Part shown: in pieces, positions 17,999-27,655 of the stretch
Position numbering within the stretch: position 1 is the stretch's first letter
Layout of the letters: each line of letters starts with the position of its first letter
From: Streptomyces roseirectus
Lineage (GTDB): Bacteria; Actinomycetota; Actinomycetes; Streptomycetales; Streptomycetaceae
Reading direction: 5' to 3'
Assembly: GCF_014489635.1 (NCBI RefSeq)
Contig: NZ_CP060828.1
Coordinates: 5,512,501 to 5,576,500, forward strand
Length of the DNA: 64,000 bases
The notes under the pieces: generated by a model
What the model was told of the DNA's origin: nothing
Database searches by the model: none
Seen by the model: only the letters and a program-made list of their open reading frames with translations
Translations under genes and position numbers: made by a program

Positions 17999-19705
17999 TC
18001 AGCGCCCCCGCCCCAGGAACACCGGATTGGTCAGCGCCGCCAGCGCCCCCGGCAGCGTCGGCCCCGTCGCCGGGTGCCGGACCTCCGCGCGGACGTACGC
18101 CGCGTACGACGGCGTCGTCCGCCACTCGAAGACCCCCGACCCCGAGTCCCCTACGGGACCCCCGGTGAACAGGACCCCCTCGTCGGTGACGAGACGGACC
18201 GTGCACCCCGTAACCCCTGAGACCTCCACCCGTACGACCACAGGGGTATCCGGGGCGACGGGCAGCCGCTCCCCGATACCGGCGTGCTCGCCGCGCGGCC
18301 CGCTCACGGCGAGGGCGACCGAGACGTCCTTGGACTCGGCGATGTAGGAGCGCCCGGCGCGGATGCCGTCCTGGATCGCGCGCCGCGTCAGGTCGTCGGC
18401 GAGGACGACGGTCTGGGGGAGCCCGACCACGTCGGGGTCGCGGTGCGCGTCGCTGCTGCCCATGGCCGGGAGCCAGGCGCGGCCCTCGCGGACGGCGGCG
18501 ACGAGCGTCGCGTCCCAGGAGGCGAGCGCGACCTCGTCGTCCGGGGTGTAGGGGCCGTTCCACACCTCCACCGCGTCGGCCTCGCCGAACCCGAACTTCC
18601 AGGCGCAGCCGATGCAGGTGGCGTGCGGGTGAGCGGGGACGACGAGCCCGCCGGCGCGGCGGATCTGGCGGGCGAACCGGGCGAAGCGGTTGTCGCGGGC
18701 CCGGTAGCGCCAGTCGACGAAGGTGCCCGGGTCGGTGCCGAGCGCGACGACGTGGCCGTTGCGCGTGGTGATCTCCTCGCCGAGCAGGATCAGCAGGTCG
18801 TCACCGGCGTGGTCGGCCCAATGGGGGTGCCCCGCATGGGTGTTGTGCTCGGAGGTGTTGATGAAGTCGAGCCCCGCCGCCCGCGCCAGCGCCGCGATCT
18901 CGGCGGGGGTGCGGCGGCCGTCGGAGTACCAGGAGTGCAGATGGCAGTCGCCCCGGTACCAGGCCCGCCCCCGGCCACGCGCCCGCTCCGGCGGGTAGAC
19001 GGCCCTAGGGGATGCCCCGTACGACCCGGACCCGGACCCGGCCCCGGCCTCCGCCCCCGAACTGGCTCCAGCCCCGGCTTCGGACCCGACCCCGGCCCCG
19101 GCCCCCGACCCGGACCCGGAGCTGTCCCCGGCTTCCGACCCGGACTCGGCCCCGGCCACCGACCCGGAACCCGCCCCCGCCCCATACGTGAGGGTGACAG
19201 TGATCTCGTACGACACCCCCTGCGGCGCCACGGTGTACGGACCCAGCGCGACGGACCAGGTGCCGGGACGGACCGGCCCCGGCAGATAGCCGGGCGTCGC
19301 GTCGTCGGCCCGCACGAAGAACTCCGTACGGGCACCCCCGGACCAGCCCCGGAAGCCCTGCCCGCCGAGTTCCGTGCCGCGTTCGTCGAAGAGGCCGATG
19401 TCCAGGGCGTTCCCGGTGGTCCCGGCGGGGACGGCGGGCCGGTCATAGGTGTACGACACCCTCAACTCGGCGACCCCCGGCGGGATTTCGACCGGCACGT
19501 ACACGAAGTCCGGTGCCCCGGCGGGCAACGTCCCCCGCACGGTCCGCGTCTGCTGCCCGGCCCCGCCGGTCGTCTCACCGGCCCGCGGGCCCCCGACGCG
19601 CTGTTCCTCGGCGGAGGCGAAACTCACACCTCCGAGCGTCATCGCCGTGGCCGCGCCCGACACGAACAGGGCACGTCTGCCGATCTCGTGAGCGTCCTCG
19701 CACAT
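17999..19705 (-). CDS. Exported PHP-domain (CehA/McbA-type) metallohydrolase
   Basis: This 568-residue protein starts with a twin-arginine-like signal (GRRALFVSGAATAM, cut near ASA-EE). A beta-sandwich domain follows (about residues 55-175), then a long Gly/Ser/Ala/Glu linker (about 175-240). The C-terminal PHP domain has YRGDCHLHSWYSDGR, NTSEHNTHAGHPHW, VPAHPHATC and AMGSSDAHRDPD as metal ligands, so the di/trinuclear site looks intact. CehA-type enzymes hydrolyse carbamate or phosphodiester bonds; the substrate is unknown. The linker varies in such genes through repeat slippage. Confidence 0.87.
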   Translation of the reverse strand: MCEDAHEIGRRALFVSGAATAMTLGGVSFASAEEQRVGGPRAGETTGGAGQQTRTVRGTLPAGAPDFVYVPVEIPPGVAELRVSYTYDRPAVPAGTTGNALDIGLFDERGTELGGQGFRGWSGGARTEFFVRADDATPGYLPGPVRPGTWSVALGPYTVAPQGVSYEITVTLTYGAGAGSGSVAGAESGSEAGDSSGSGSGAGAGVGSEAGAGASSGAEAGAGSGSGSYGASPRAVYPPERARGRGRAWYRGDCHLHSWYSDGRRTPAEIAALARAAGLDFINTSEHNTHAGHPHWADHAGDDLLILLGEEITTRNGHVVALGTDPGTFVDWRYRARDNRFARFARQIRRAGGLVVPAHPHATCIGCAWKFGFGEADAVEVWNGPYTPDDEVALASWDATLVAAVREGRAWLPAMGSSDAHRDPDVVGLPQTVVLADDLTRRAIQDGIRAGRSYIAESKDVSVALAVSGPRGEHAGIGERLPVAPDTPVVVRVEVSGVTGCTVRLVTDEGVLFTGGPVGDSGSGVFEWRTTPSYAAYVRAEVRHPATGPTLPGALAALTNPVFLGRGR

Positions 19706-19955
19706 GGGGCCAGTGTGGAGGAGAGGAGTGAACTCGGGGCGTCCTGAAGGGAATCGGGGAGTGAGGTTGCCTGAGGCATGGGTGCGAGAGGTCGATCCCC
19801 CGTTGGCCGTACGGGTAATGTGCGAGTAAATACCGGGTCGAGCGGGGCTGGTCCGGCGTCCGACCAACGCCGCGCCGTGACGTCTCATATCCCCTACGAC
19901 CCGTAGTACCCGCCCCGACCGGACGGGAGTCGGACAAAACTGGGGGAAGTCGCAC

Positions 19956-20488
19956 ATGAGCGCCGTCACGGATTCATATCCGTTCGCCGTCCCGGTGGGC
20001 GTGGAGATACCGGAGCGGCTGACCGGCCGCGAGTGCGAAGTACTGCGCGGCCTGGCGAAAGGCGAGTCGAATCGCGTGCTCGCCCGGCGGTTCGAGGCGA
20101 GTCTGGCGGCACCGCACCACCGCGAGGCGCTGGCCGTGGCCGACAACGGCTGACGAGGCATCCTCGGCATCCTGATGGTCGCGGCGCAGATCTGCCTCGC
20201 CTGCTTCCCGCTGGGCGTCCTCGTGCCGGCGCTGCGCCCCTGGGCCGCCGCCGCGGGGGTGACCGGCTTCGCGCTCACCATGATCGCCCGCGACCTGGTC
20301 TTCCTCTCCGGTGTCCTCGACCGCGCCCTCGCCCGGTCCCGCACGCATCTGCACCGGCTGCGCAGGCCCGCCGACCACCGGCGACGGCCACCGCCGCGGC
20401 CACCCCCACAACGGCCGCCGCGACCGAGGCGGACAGCGAGGCGAACGGGGCGACACCCCGGCCGGAACCCCGGCCGGAATCCGTCTGA
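19956..20488 (+). pseudogene. Decayed gene: LuxR-like stub plus two-helix membrane segment
   Basis: A start with no convincing ribosome site opens 65 codons with a LuxR-HTH-like stretch (ERLTGRECEVLRGLAKGESN), ending at a TGA (20151-20153). The same frame continues past the stop into two clear membrane helices (from GILGILMVAAQI to FLSGVLDRAL). Around 20320-20370 the sensible sequence shifts to another frame, ending in an Ala/Thr/Glu-rich tail (ATAAATPTTAAATEADSEAN) with a stop at 20488, just before the serine hydrolase ribosome site. The simplest reading is a gene broken by one nonsense and one frameshift change. It might instead be two small real genes. Confidence 0.42.
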
Positions 20489-20505
20489 GACAGGAGACGA
20501 GAACT

Positions 20506-21348
20506 ATGGGAACACCGACGTGCCTGCTGGGCGGCGCGGGTATCAGCGAGCGGATCAGCCACGGCCACGACGCCGGGCGGTACGTGGAGATCGGCTCCCT
20601 CACGAAGGTGTTCACGGCGACCGTGCTCGCCGAGCTGGTGAAGGAGGGCACCGTCGGGCTCGACGCCCCTCTGGAGGACTGCATCGGGTCCGTCCCGAGG
20701 GGTACGGGTATCACCCTGAGGAACCTCGCCGAGCACACCTCGGGACTGCCCCGGCTGCCCGTAGTACCCGTAGCACCTCCGAACGACCCCTACGCCACGT
20801 TCACCCCGGCCGCCCTGGCGGACGCGCTCGGCGCGCTGGACCGGCAGATCACCGGGCGCCAGGGCGAGACGGAGTACTCCAACTACGGGTACGCGGTGCT
20901 CGGCCACGCCCTCACGACCGCCACGGGGCGCACGTACCAACAGCTCGTCGACACGTACGTCCTGGCCCCCCTGGGGGTTGAGACGGGCGCCGTCACCGCG
21001 CACCCCCCGGCCGGCGAACGGCTCGTCCCGCGCGGGCTGTTCGGGCGGGCCCGGCCGCTGTGGGACCTGACCGGGCCGATCCTGCCCGCCGGCGGACTGT
21101 GGTCCACCTGCCGGACCCTGGCGGACGTCGTCGTCGCGCTGCTCGTCGAACGCAGGCTCGGGGAACCGGCGCTCGCGTGGCAGCGGGGGCCGTCGGTCGT
21201 GTGGCACAACGGGGCCACGCGCGGCTCGTCCGTGGTCGCCGCCGTCCACGACGACGGGCCGTGGCTGGTGCTGCACCGGCTCGGGGAGCCGGACGAGACG
21301 GACCGGCTGGCCATCCAGACGCTGAAGGCGGCCCTCCCGGCGATGTGA
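20506..21348 (+). CDS. Serine hydrolase, beta-lactamase/class C PBP family
   Basis: This 280-residue protein contains the SxxK motif (SLTK near residue 32), the YxN motif in EYSNYGYAV and a final HNG (WHNGATRG) in place of KTG. It would act on D-amino-acid peptides or ester substrates. There is no signal peptide from the ATG at 20506, which has CAGGAG upstream, so it is predicted cytoplasmic. It is short for the family, whose members are usually 350-450 residues, lacking the lipocalin-like C-terminus. One CCCGTAGTAC repeat lies inside it, encoding VVPV. Confidence 0.88.
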   Translation: MGTPTCLLGGAGISERISHGHDAGRYVEIGSLTKVFTATVLAELVKEGTVGLDAPLEDCIGSVPRGTGITLRNLAEHTSGLPRLPVVPVAPPNDPYATFTPAALADALGALDRQITGRQGETEYSNYGYAVLGHALTTATGRTYQQLVDTYVLAPLGVETGAVTAHPPAGERLVPRGLFGRARPLWDLTGPILPAGGLWSTCRTLADVVVALLVERRLGEPALAWQRGPSVVWHNGATRGSSVVAAVHDDGPWLVLHRLGEPDETDRLAIQTLKAALPAM

Positions 21349-21443
21349 TTCCGACCAGTCGGTATGGACAGTTCGGGCCACTCCGGGTACAGATGGGGGC
21401 ATCACCCGCGCCATGCCCCCCGTACGCCCGGAAAGGCGGCCGT

Positions 21444-22289
21444 ATGCGTATCTCGGTCACGATCTTCCTCACCGACGAGACCATCACCCCGACGCGTCTC
21501 GCCCGCGAGCTGGAGGAGCGCGGGTTCGCCGGCCTCTACCTCCCCGAGCACACGCACATCCCGGTCGAGCGCACCACCCCCTACCCCGCGGGTGGGGAGC
21601 TACCCAGGGAGTACGGGAGAACCCTGGACCCGTTCGTGGCGCTCGGGCAGGCCGCCGCCGTCACCGAACGGCTCGGCCTCGGGACCGGGATCACGCTCGT
21701 CGCGCAGCACGACCCGATCGGCCTCGCCAAGCAGGCCGCGACGCTCGACCACCTCTCCGGGGGACGGCTGACGCTCGGCCTCGGGTACGGGTGGAACGTC
21801 GAGGAGGCCGCCGACCACGGCGTCGAGTGGCGGACCCGGCGGGAGCTGGTGCGCGACCGGATGGCGCTGATGCGGGCGCTGTGGGCCGACGAACCGACCG
21901 GCTACGACGGGGAGTTCGGGAGCGTGCGGCCGTCCGTCGCGTACCCCAAGCCGGTGCGGAAGCCGCGCGGGCCGGTCGTCGGGCCGCGCACGCTCATCGG
22001 CGGCGCCGCCGGGCCCAAGCTGTTCGCCCACATCTGCGAGTACGCCGACGGCTGGCTGCCGATCGGCGGACGCGGGCTCGGGGAGTCGCTGCCGGCCCTG
22101 CGGACGGCCTGGGAGCGGGCGGGGCGCGAGCCCGCGCACCTCCAGGTGGTGCCGTACGCGGTGGTACCGGAAGAGGGAAAACTCACGTACTACGGGGACT
22201 TGGGGATCGAGGAGACCGTCGTGCAGCTGCCCCCGGCGGGGGAGGCCGAGGTACTACGGGTACTGGACGGGCTGGCCCGGTTCCTGTGA
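21444..22289 (+). CDS. LLM-class F420-dependent oxidoreductase
   Basis: This 281-residue member of the F420-type luciferase-like group has LYLPEHTHIPV, the signature ATLDHLSGGRLTLGLGYGWN near residue 100 and RTLIGGAAGPKLFAHICEYADGW. GGAAAGG is well placed before the ATG. It sits 120 bases before FO synthase, which makes the deazaflavin core of F420. Two copies of GTACTACGGG fall in its last 35 codons and two more directly after its stop. Confidence 0.9.
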   Translation: MRISVTIFLTDETITPTRLARELEERGFAGLYLPEHTHIPVERTTPYPAGGELPREYGRTLDPFVALGQAAAVTERLGLGTGITLVAQHDPIGLAKQAATLDHLSGGRLTLGLGYGWNVEEAADHGVEWRTRRELVRDRMALMRALWADEPTGYDGEFGSVRPSVAYPKPVRKPRGPVVGPRTLIGGAAGPKLFAHICEYADGWLPIGGRGLGESLPALRTAWERAGREPAHLQVVPYAVVPEEGKLTYYGDLGIEETVVQLPPAGEAEVLRVLDGLARFL

Positions 22290-22311
22290 GGGCCGGGCGC
22301 AGGACGGCGGA

Positions 22312-22330
22312 CCCGTAGTACCCGTAGTAC
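22312..22330. repeat. Two overlapping CCCGTAGTAC repeats
   Basis: Two copies of CCCGTAGTAC share one base (22312-22321, 22321-22330) in the spacer before fbiC. Complementary-strand copies lie just upstream at 22187-22196 and 22251-22260, so transcripts could pair the two arms. Confidence 0.75.
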
Positions 22331-22409
22331 CCCCACGCCCCCCACCAACCCCGCCCGCACTCCCCACCGACCCCCGCACCTCTGATCAGCCCGAACGTAT
22401 GCTCAAAGG

Positions 22410-24995
22410 ATGACGACTTCCGCGACCTCGGGAACCGGCCCCACCGAGAACTCCATGCGTCGCGCCCTCAAACGCGCCCGGGACGGCGTCGCCCTCGACG
22501 TGTCCGAAGCGGCGGTGCTGCTCCAGGCACACGGCGAGGCGCTTGACGACCTCACCGCGTCCGCGGCCCGGGTGCGTGACGCGGGACTCTCGGCGGCCGG
22601 CCGGCCCGGAGTCATCACGTACTCCAAGAGCGTCTTCATCCCCCTGACCCGCCTGTGCCGTGACAAGTGCCACTACTGCACCTTCGTCACCGTGCCGGGC
22701 AAACTCCGCCGTGCCGGGCACGGCATGTTCATGTCCCCCGACGAGGTCCTGGACGTGGCCCGTAAGGGTGCCGCCCTAGGGTGCAAGGAAGCCCTGATCA
22801 CCCTCGGGGACAAACCGGAGGACCGCTGGCCCGAGGCGCGCGAATGGCTCGACGCGCACGGCTACGACGACACCATCGCCTACGTCCGCGCCATCTCCAT
22901 CCGCATCCTGGAGGAGACCGGCCTGCTGCCCCACCTCAACCCCGGTGTGCTGTCCTGGACCGACCTCCAGCGCCTCAAGCCCGTCGCGCCCAGCATGGGC
23001 ATGATGCTGGAGACGACGGCCACCCGCCTGTGGTCCGAACCCGGAGGCCCCCACTACGGGTCCCCCGACAAGGAACCCGCAGTCCGTCTACGGGTACTGG
23101 AGGACGCCGGACGCTCCTCCGTCCCCTTCACCTCCGGCCTGCTCATCGGCATCGGCGAGACGTACGAGGAGCGCGCCGAGTCCGTGTTCGCGCTGCGCAA
23201 GGTCTCCCGCGCCCACCACGGCATCCAGGAACTGATCATCCAGAACTTCCGCGCCAAGCCGGACACGGCGATGCGCGGCATGCCGGACGCGGAACTCGAC
23301 GAACTCGTCGCCGCCGTCGCCGTCGCCCGCCTGATCCTCGGCCCCGCCGCGAACATCCAGGCCCCGCCGAACCTGGTCGACGGCGAGTACGAGCGCCTGA
23401 TCGCCGCCGGCATCGACGACTGGGGCGGGGTGTCGCCCCTGACCATCGACCACGTCAACCCCGAACGCCCCTGGCCGCAGATCGAGGAACTGACCCGCCG
23501 CTCCCAGGCGGCCGGCTTCGAACTGCGTGAACGCCTGTGCGTCTACCCCGAGTTCGTGACCCGGGGAGAACCCTGGCTCGACCCCCGGCTCCTCCCGCAC
23601 GTCCGCGCCCTCGCCGACCCCGAGACCGGCCTCGCGCTCCCCGACGCCGTGGTCGAGGGCCGCCCCTGGCAGGAACCCGAGGAGGTCTTCGAGGCCCGGG
23701 GCCGCACCGACCTGCACCGCACGATCGACACCGAGGGCCGGACGTCCGACCGCCGCGACGACTTCGACGAGGTGTACGGCGACTGGTCCGCCCTGCGCGA
23801 GGCCGCCGCCCCCGGCATGGTCCCCGAACGCATCGACACCGACGTCCGCCAGGCCCTCGCGACCGCCGCCGACGACCCGACGAAACTGACCGACGCCGAA
23901 GCGCTCGCCCTCTTCCACGCGGACGGCCCCGCACTGGACGCGCTGACCCGAATCGCCGACGACGTACGGAAGTCGGCGGTCGGCGACGACGTCACCTACA
24001 TCGTCACCCGGAACATCAACTTCACCAACGTCTGCTACACCGGCTGCCGTTTCTGCGCGTTCGCGCAGCGCCGCACGGACGCCGACGCCTACACCCTCTC
24101 CCTGGACCAGGTCGCCGATCGCGCCCAACAGGCATGGGATCTCGGGGCAGTTGAGGTCTGTATGCAGGGCGGCATCCACCCCGACCTGCCCGGCACCGCG
24201 TACTTCGACATCGCGCGGGCGGTGAAGGAACGCGTCCCGGGCATGCACGTGCACGCCTTCTCGCCGATGGAGGTCGTCAACGGAGCGACCCGCACCGGGC
24301 TTTCGATCCGCGAGTGGCTGACGGAGGCCAAGGCGGCGGGACTTGACACCCTGCCCGGCACGGCCGCCGAAATCCTCGACGACGAGGTCCGCTGGGTGCT
24401 CACCAAGGGCAAGCTGCCGGCCGCGACCTGGATCGAAGTCGTCACCACCGCCCACGAGTTGGGGCTGCGGACGACGTCGACGATGATGTACGGCCACGTG
24501 GACCAGCCGCGCCACTGGCTCGGCCACCTCCGCACGCTCGCCGGGATCCAGCAACGCACCGGCGGATTCACGGAGTTCGTGACGCTGCCGTTCATCCACA
24601 CCAACGCGCCGGTGTACCTGGCGGGCATCTCGCGCCCCGGCCCGACCATGCGGGACAACCGCGCGGTCACGGCGATGGCGCGGCTCCTGCTGCACCCGTG
24701 GATCCCCAACATCCAGACCAGCTGGGTGAAGTTGGGCACCGAGGGGGCGGCCGAGATGCTGCGGTCCGGGGCCAACGACCTCGGCGGGACGCTGATGGAG
24801 GAGACCATCTCGCGGATGGCCGGCTCGTCGTACGGGTCGTACAAGTCGGTCCGGGACCTGATCGCCGTCGCGGACGCGGCCGGACGCCCGGCGAAGCCGC
24901 GCACCACCCTGTACGGGGAGGTGCCGCAAGAACGGCAGCAGGCCGCGCGGGCGTCCGACGGGCACCTGCCGGAGCTGTTGCCGGTGCTCGACTGA
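22410..24995 (+). CDS. fbiC: Bifunctional FO synthase
   Basis: This 861-residue fusion of the CofG and CofH radical-SAM enzymes joins a tyrosine-derived fragment to 5-amino-6-ribitylaminouracil, making FO, the chromophore of coenzyme F420. Two CxxxCxxC clusters are present: CRDKCHYC (Cys83, 87, 90) in the N-terminal half and CYTGCRFC (Cys542, 546, 549) in the C-terminal half. The length is normal for actinobacterial FbiC. The ATG at 22410 has AAAGG directly against it; ATG at 22455 is an alternative. It provides the cofactor for the F420-type enzymes nearby and is followed by a strong hairpin. Confidence 0.97.
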   Translation: MTTSATSGTGPTENSMRRALKRARDGVALDVSEAAVLLQAHGEALDDLTASAARVRDAGLSAAGRPGVITYSKSVFIPLTRLCRDKCHYCTFVTVPGKLRRAGHGMFMSPDEVLDVARKGAALGCKEALITLGDKPEDRWPEAREWLDAHGYDDTIAYVRAISIRILEETGLLPHLNPGVLSWTDLQRLKPVAPSMGMMLETTATRLWSEPGGPHYGSPDKEPAVRLRVLEDAGRSSVPFTSGLLIGIGETYEERAESVFALRKVSRAHHGIQELIIQNFRAKPDTAMRGMPDAELDELVAAVAVARLILGPAANIQAPPNLVDGEYERLIAAGIDDWGGVSPLTIDHVNPERPWPQIEELTRRSQAAGFELRERLCVYPEFVTRGEPWLDPRLLPHVRALADPETGLALPDAVVEGRPWQEPEEVFEARGRTDLHRTIDTEGRTSDRRDDFDEVYGDWSALREAAAPGMVPERIDTDVRQALATAADDPTKLTDAEALALFHADGPALDALTRIADDVRKSAVGDDVTYIVTRNINFTNVCYTGCRFCAFAQRRTDADAYTLSLDQVADRAQQAWDLGAVEVCMQGGIHPDLPGTAYFDIARAVKERVPGMHVHAFSPMEVVNGATRTGLSIREWLTEAKAAGLDTLPGTAAEILDDEVRWVLTKGKLPAATWIEVVTTAHELGLRTTSTMMYGHVDQPRHWLGHLRTLAGIQQRTGGFTEFVTLPFIHTNAPVYLAGISRPGPTMRDNRAVTAMARLLLHPWIPNIQTSWVKLGTEGAAEMLRSGANDLGGTLMEETISRMAGSSYGSYKSVRDLIAVADAAGRPAKPRTTLYGEVPQERQQAARASDGHLPELLPVLD

Positions 24996-25023
24996 CCACC
25001 CCGGGGCGCCCGTTGGTGATCAT

Positions 25024-25055
25024 GGGCCGGTGCCGGTGAGGACCGGTACCGGCCC
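25024..25055 (+). terminator. Hairpin terminator after fbiC
   Basis: A 14-base stem (25024-25037 with 25042-25055, one G-T wobble) and a GAGG loop lie 28 bases after the fbiC stop. There is no long T-run, as is usual for streptomycete terminators. Confidence 0.7.
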
Positions 25056-25124
25056 GCCGGACAGGCGCTCCACAGTAGGATGATCCGACCCCCGACGTGC
25101 GGGGGTCGGAGACTGAGGAGTTGC

Positions 25125-25700
25125 GTGCCCGTGCCTGCCCTGCGGCTTCCCTCGTGGGTCTGGGTCACCGGTCTGACGGCCGGAGCGATCGTCGCCGTGG
25201 GCTTCCTGGCGCTTGAGGCGGACAACGGCGTGCACCCTCACCCGACGGCCGCGGCGAGCCCGAAGCCCGCCGCGTCGCCCAAGCAGTCGGTGACCCCCGA
25301 GGCGCCCCCTAGTACTCCGGGACTGCCCGAGAAGTCGGGCACGGGGCGCCGCATCGTCTACTCGCTCTCCGCGGACCGGGTCTGGCTCGTCGACGCGGAC
25401 GACCGGTCCCGGCGCACGTTCACCGTCTGGCCCGGGACGGTCGACCCCGCGCCCGGCACGTACACGATCTCCGTGCGGACCCCCGCGACCACCGGTTCCG
25501 ACGGGGTCGCCGTCGAGCACGTCGTCTACTTCACGGTCACGTCCGGCATCAACATCGCCTTCTCCAACGCCGTCGACGGCTCCTCCCCGCCGCCCGCCCC
25601 CGCCGGCACCCAGACCGGCGGCATCCGCCTCCACAAGGAGGACGGCGCGGCGCTGTGGGCGTTCGGCGCGACGGAGACCCGGGTCAGGGTCGTCGAGTAG
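25125..25700 (+). CDS. Membrane-anchored YkuD-like protein lacking the catalytic cysteine
   Basis: This 191-residue protein has an N-terminal membrane segment (WVWVTGLTAGAIVAVGFLAL), a Pro/Ala linker and an extracytoplasmic beta-domain. That domain matches L,D-transpeptidase (YkuD) layout: RRIVYSLSADRVWLVD, PGTVDPAPGTYTISVRT, VEHVVYFT and a final GGIRLHKEDGAALW. Where YkuD enzymes have SHGCIR, this has TGGIRL, so the cysteine is absent and it is predicted inactive or a binding protein. GTG at 25125 follows GAGGAG; GTG at 25131 is also possible. Confidence 0.75.
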   Translation: MPVPALRLPSWVWVTGLTAGAIVAVGFLALEADNGVHPHPTAAASPKPAASPKQSVTPEAPPSTPGLPEKSGTGRRIVYSLSADRVWLVDADDRSRRTFTVWPGTVDPAPGTYTISVRTPATTGSDGVAVEHVVYFTVTSGINIAFSNAVDGSSPPPAPAGTQTGGIRLHKEDGAALWAFGATETRVRVVE

Positions 25701-25737
25701 CTCGCGAGTCGTACGGGGACGACGGCCTCAGCAGGCT

Positions 25738-26193
25738 TCAGCAGATGGACATGGTGTTGAAGTCGAACGTCGCCTCGTTCGGGAAGTTCCAGATGACGTT
25801 GGGGTCGGCGGGGGCCTTGTACGTGCCCACCTTGGGCCCCGTGAAACGGACTTCGGCTCCGCCCGTCTGGTTGTTGAGCACGGAGAGCGCGTCGACGAAG
25901 TTCGAGAGCGACCGCGTACCGCACCTGTAGAGGTGGAAGATGCTCTGCTTGCCGTCGCCCTGACCGACCGACACACAGGCGATCCCCGATGCCAGGGCGC
26001 AGATCTTGAGCGCCCTGTCGGCATCGGCACCACCCGGGATGTCCCGCTCCACGTACTCCCCCGAGTGCAGGGGGGAGATCCCCGGCGTCCACGCGTTCGC
26101 GGCGGCCTGCGCCGGTGCCTGCGCGGCCATCGGAAGAAGGAACGCGGCGATCAGCGTCCCGACCGTCGCAGCGGCTCGTTTCCTCGGTCCCAT
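25738..26193 (-). CDS. Small secreted cysteine-containing protein
   Basis: This 151-residue protein has a Sec signal (MGPRKRAAATVGTLIAAFLL, cut near AQAAA). The mature part of about 115 residues contains four cysteines (ICALASGIACVSV, YRCGTR, final MSIC) likely to form two disulfides. It has an Asn/Phe-rich C-terminus (IWNFPNEATFDFNTM). GAGGAG lies 7 bases before the ATG. No family is recognised; it converges with the YkuD-like gene. Confidence 0.75.
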   Translation of the reverse strand: MGPRKRAAATVGTLIAAFLLPMAAQAPAQAAANAWTPGISPLHSGEYVERDIPGGADADRALKICALASGIACVSVGQGDGKQSIFHLYRCGTRSLSNFVDALSVLNNQTGGAEVRFTGPKVGTYKAPADPNVIWNFPNEATFDFNTMSIC

Positions 26194-26298
26194 GTGGTCT
26201 CCTCTGTAGTCGCAACCGGTGACCCGAACCGTAGACCGCACCAGGGACGTCGTGACCCTGACAGCTATCAGGGTGGGCAACTCGGGGTGCGTCCACCC

Positions 26299-27438
26299 CT
26301 ACCCCCGCTCCAACTCCACCCCACCCCGCGGATACCGGGCCAGCCACCCCGGCGCCGCCCCCGCAGGGTTGTGCAGCGCCGGCCCCTGCGTCATCTCCAT
26401 CGCGAAATCATCGGCGAGTTCCAGCAGCGTCGGCCGCCCCTCCAACTCCGCGAGCCAGGCCGGCGGGAGCGCGGTCTCGCCGTGGAGGGCGCCGAGGAGG
26501 GCCCCCGTGAGGGAGGCGGTCGCGGCGGAGGGCGCGCTGTGGTTGACGGCGAGCCGCAGCCCGTGCCGGACGTCCTCGGCGACCAGCGCGCAGTAGACGG
26601 CGGCGGCCAGCAGCCCCGGCGCACTGCCCGCCCCGGCCAGCTCCTCGACACGCGCGGCGGTCGGCAACCCCTGCCGCACCGCGCCGAGCGCCCGCTGAAG
26701 CGCCTCGGACACGGGGTCGTGACCGGGCCGCGCGGACAGGTGGGACAGCGCCCGCTGCACCGCGCTGTCGAGACTGTCGCCCCTGGCCAGCGCGTGCACG
26801 GTCACCGCGTACGCGCCCGCCGCGAGGTAGGCCGTGGGGTGGCCGTGGGTCTGCGCCGCGCACTCCACCGCGAGCTGCGCGACCAACTGCGGCTCCCAGC
26901 CGACCAGCAGACCGAACGGCGCCGAGCGGCCCAGCGCCTCGGGCCCGTCCGCCGTCGGGTTCTTCGGCGTCTCCAGGGTGCCCATCCGCTCGTCGCCGAG
27001 CCCGAGCAGCAGGGGCCGGGTCGGGTCGCGGCGGGCGTACAGCCACTCCTCGCGGGCCAGCCAGCCGTCGTCCTTGCGGCGCAGGTCGGGGCCCCAGTCG
27101 CGCTGCGTCGCCGCCCAGCGCAGATACGCGCGATGTAGGTCTGTGGGGGGATGCCAGGCGCCGGTGTCGCGGCGGACCTGGGCGCGGATCAGGCCGTCGA
27201 CGGTGAAGAGGGTGAGCTGGGTGAGATGGGTGATCGCGCCGCGCCGGCCGTACGCGGGGATGAGGTCGACGACCCCGTCAGCCCCGTACGTCTGAAGTAT
27301 CTCCGCCCCCGAGGCCCGGTCCACCGGAGCCCCCAGGGCGTCACCCAGGGCCCCGCCCAGCAGTGTGCCGCGCACCCGGCTGCGGAAGTCCTGCTGTTCC
27401 GTACGGCCCCAGATGGGCCCGGCTGCCGTACTCACCAC
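26299..27438 (-). CDS. ADP-ribosylglycohydrolase family, degenerate
   Basis: This protein of about 379 residues has the all-helical ADP-ribosylglycohydrolase fold: GTLLGGALGDALGAPVD near the N-terminus and a long alanine-rich helical body. The family's magnesium ligands are largely missing: the TDDT-like motif is THLTQLTLF, and the distal GDxDT motif is replaced by NHSAPSAATASL. It is probably a binding or structural relative rather than an active hydrolase. GTG at 27438 is chosen for the GGGAGG just upstream. Confidence 0.82.
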   Translation of the reverse strand: MVSTAAGPIWGRTEQQDFRSRVRGTLLGGALGDALGAPVDRASGAEILQTYGADGVVDLIPAYGRRGAITHLTQLTLFTVDGLIRAQVRRDTGAWHPPTDLHRAYLRWAATQRDWGPDLRRKDDGWLAREEWLYARRDPTRPLLLGLGDERMGTLETPKNPTADGPEALGRSAPFGLLVGWEPQLVAQLAVECAAQTHGHPTAYLAAGAYAVTVHALARGDSLDSAVQRALSHLSARPGHDPVSEALQRALGAVRQGLPTAARVEELAGAGSAPGLLAAAVYCALVAEDVRHGLRLAVNHSAPSAATASLTGALLGALHGETALPPAWLAELEGRPTLLELADDFAMEMTQGPALHNPAGAAPGWLARYPRGGVELERG

Positions 27439-27616
27439 CAAGCCTCCCTGGGGACCGTCCGCCGTCCGTACGACACGATTCGCCACTGTAATCGAACGGG
27501 GACGGGGAGTTCAGGGGCTGCTCGGTATGCCCCCTGTGCCCGAAGAGCGAAGGTTTCCGGCGGGCCTCGCACGGTTTCCGCACACGGGGACGGGGACGGG
27601 GCCCGGCGGCGCGGAG

Positions 27617-27643
27617 CCGGACCCCGAGAGGTAGGGGGTCCGG
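27617..27643 (-). terminator. Hairpin after the symporter gene
   Basis: A perfect 9-base stem (CCGGACCCC with GGGGTCCGG) and 9-base loop begin 12 bases beyond the symporter stop. It separates that gene from the ADP-ribosylglycohydrolase-like gene downstream. Confidence 0.6.
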
Positions 27644-27655
27644 TCCGGGTGGGCG

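Noticed and set aside
19015..19190. Gly/Ser/Ala repeat in the PHP gene as a CRISPR-like or satellite array
   Set aside because: Units are irregular 6-base degenerate codons forming a protein linker; there are no spacers.
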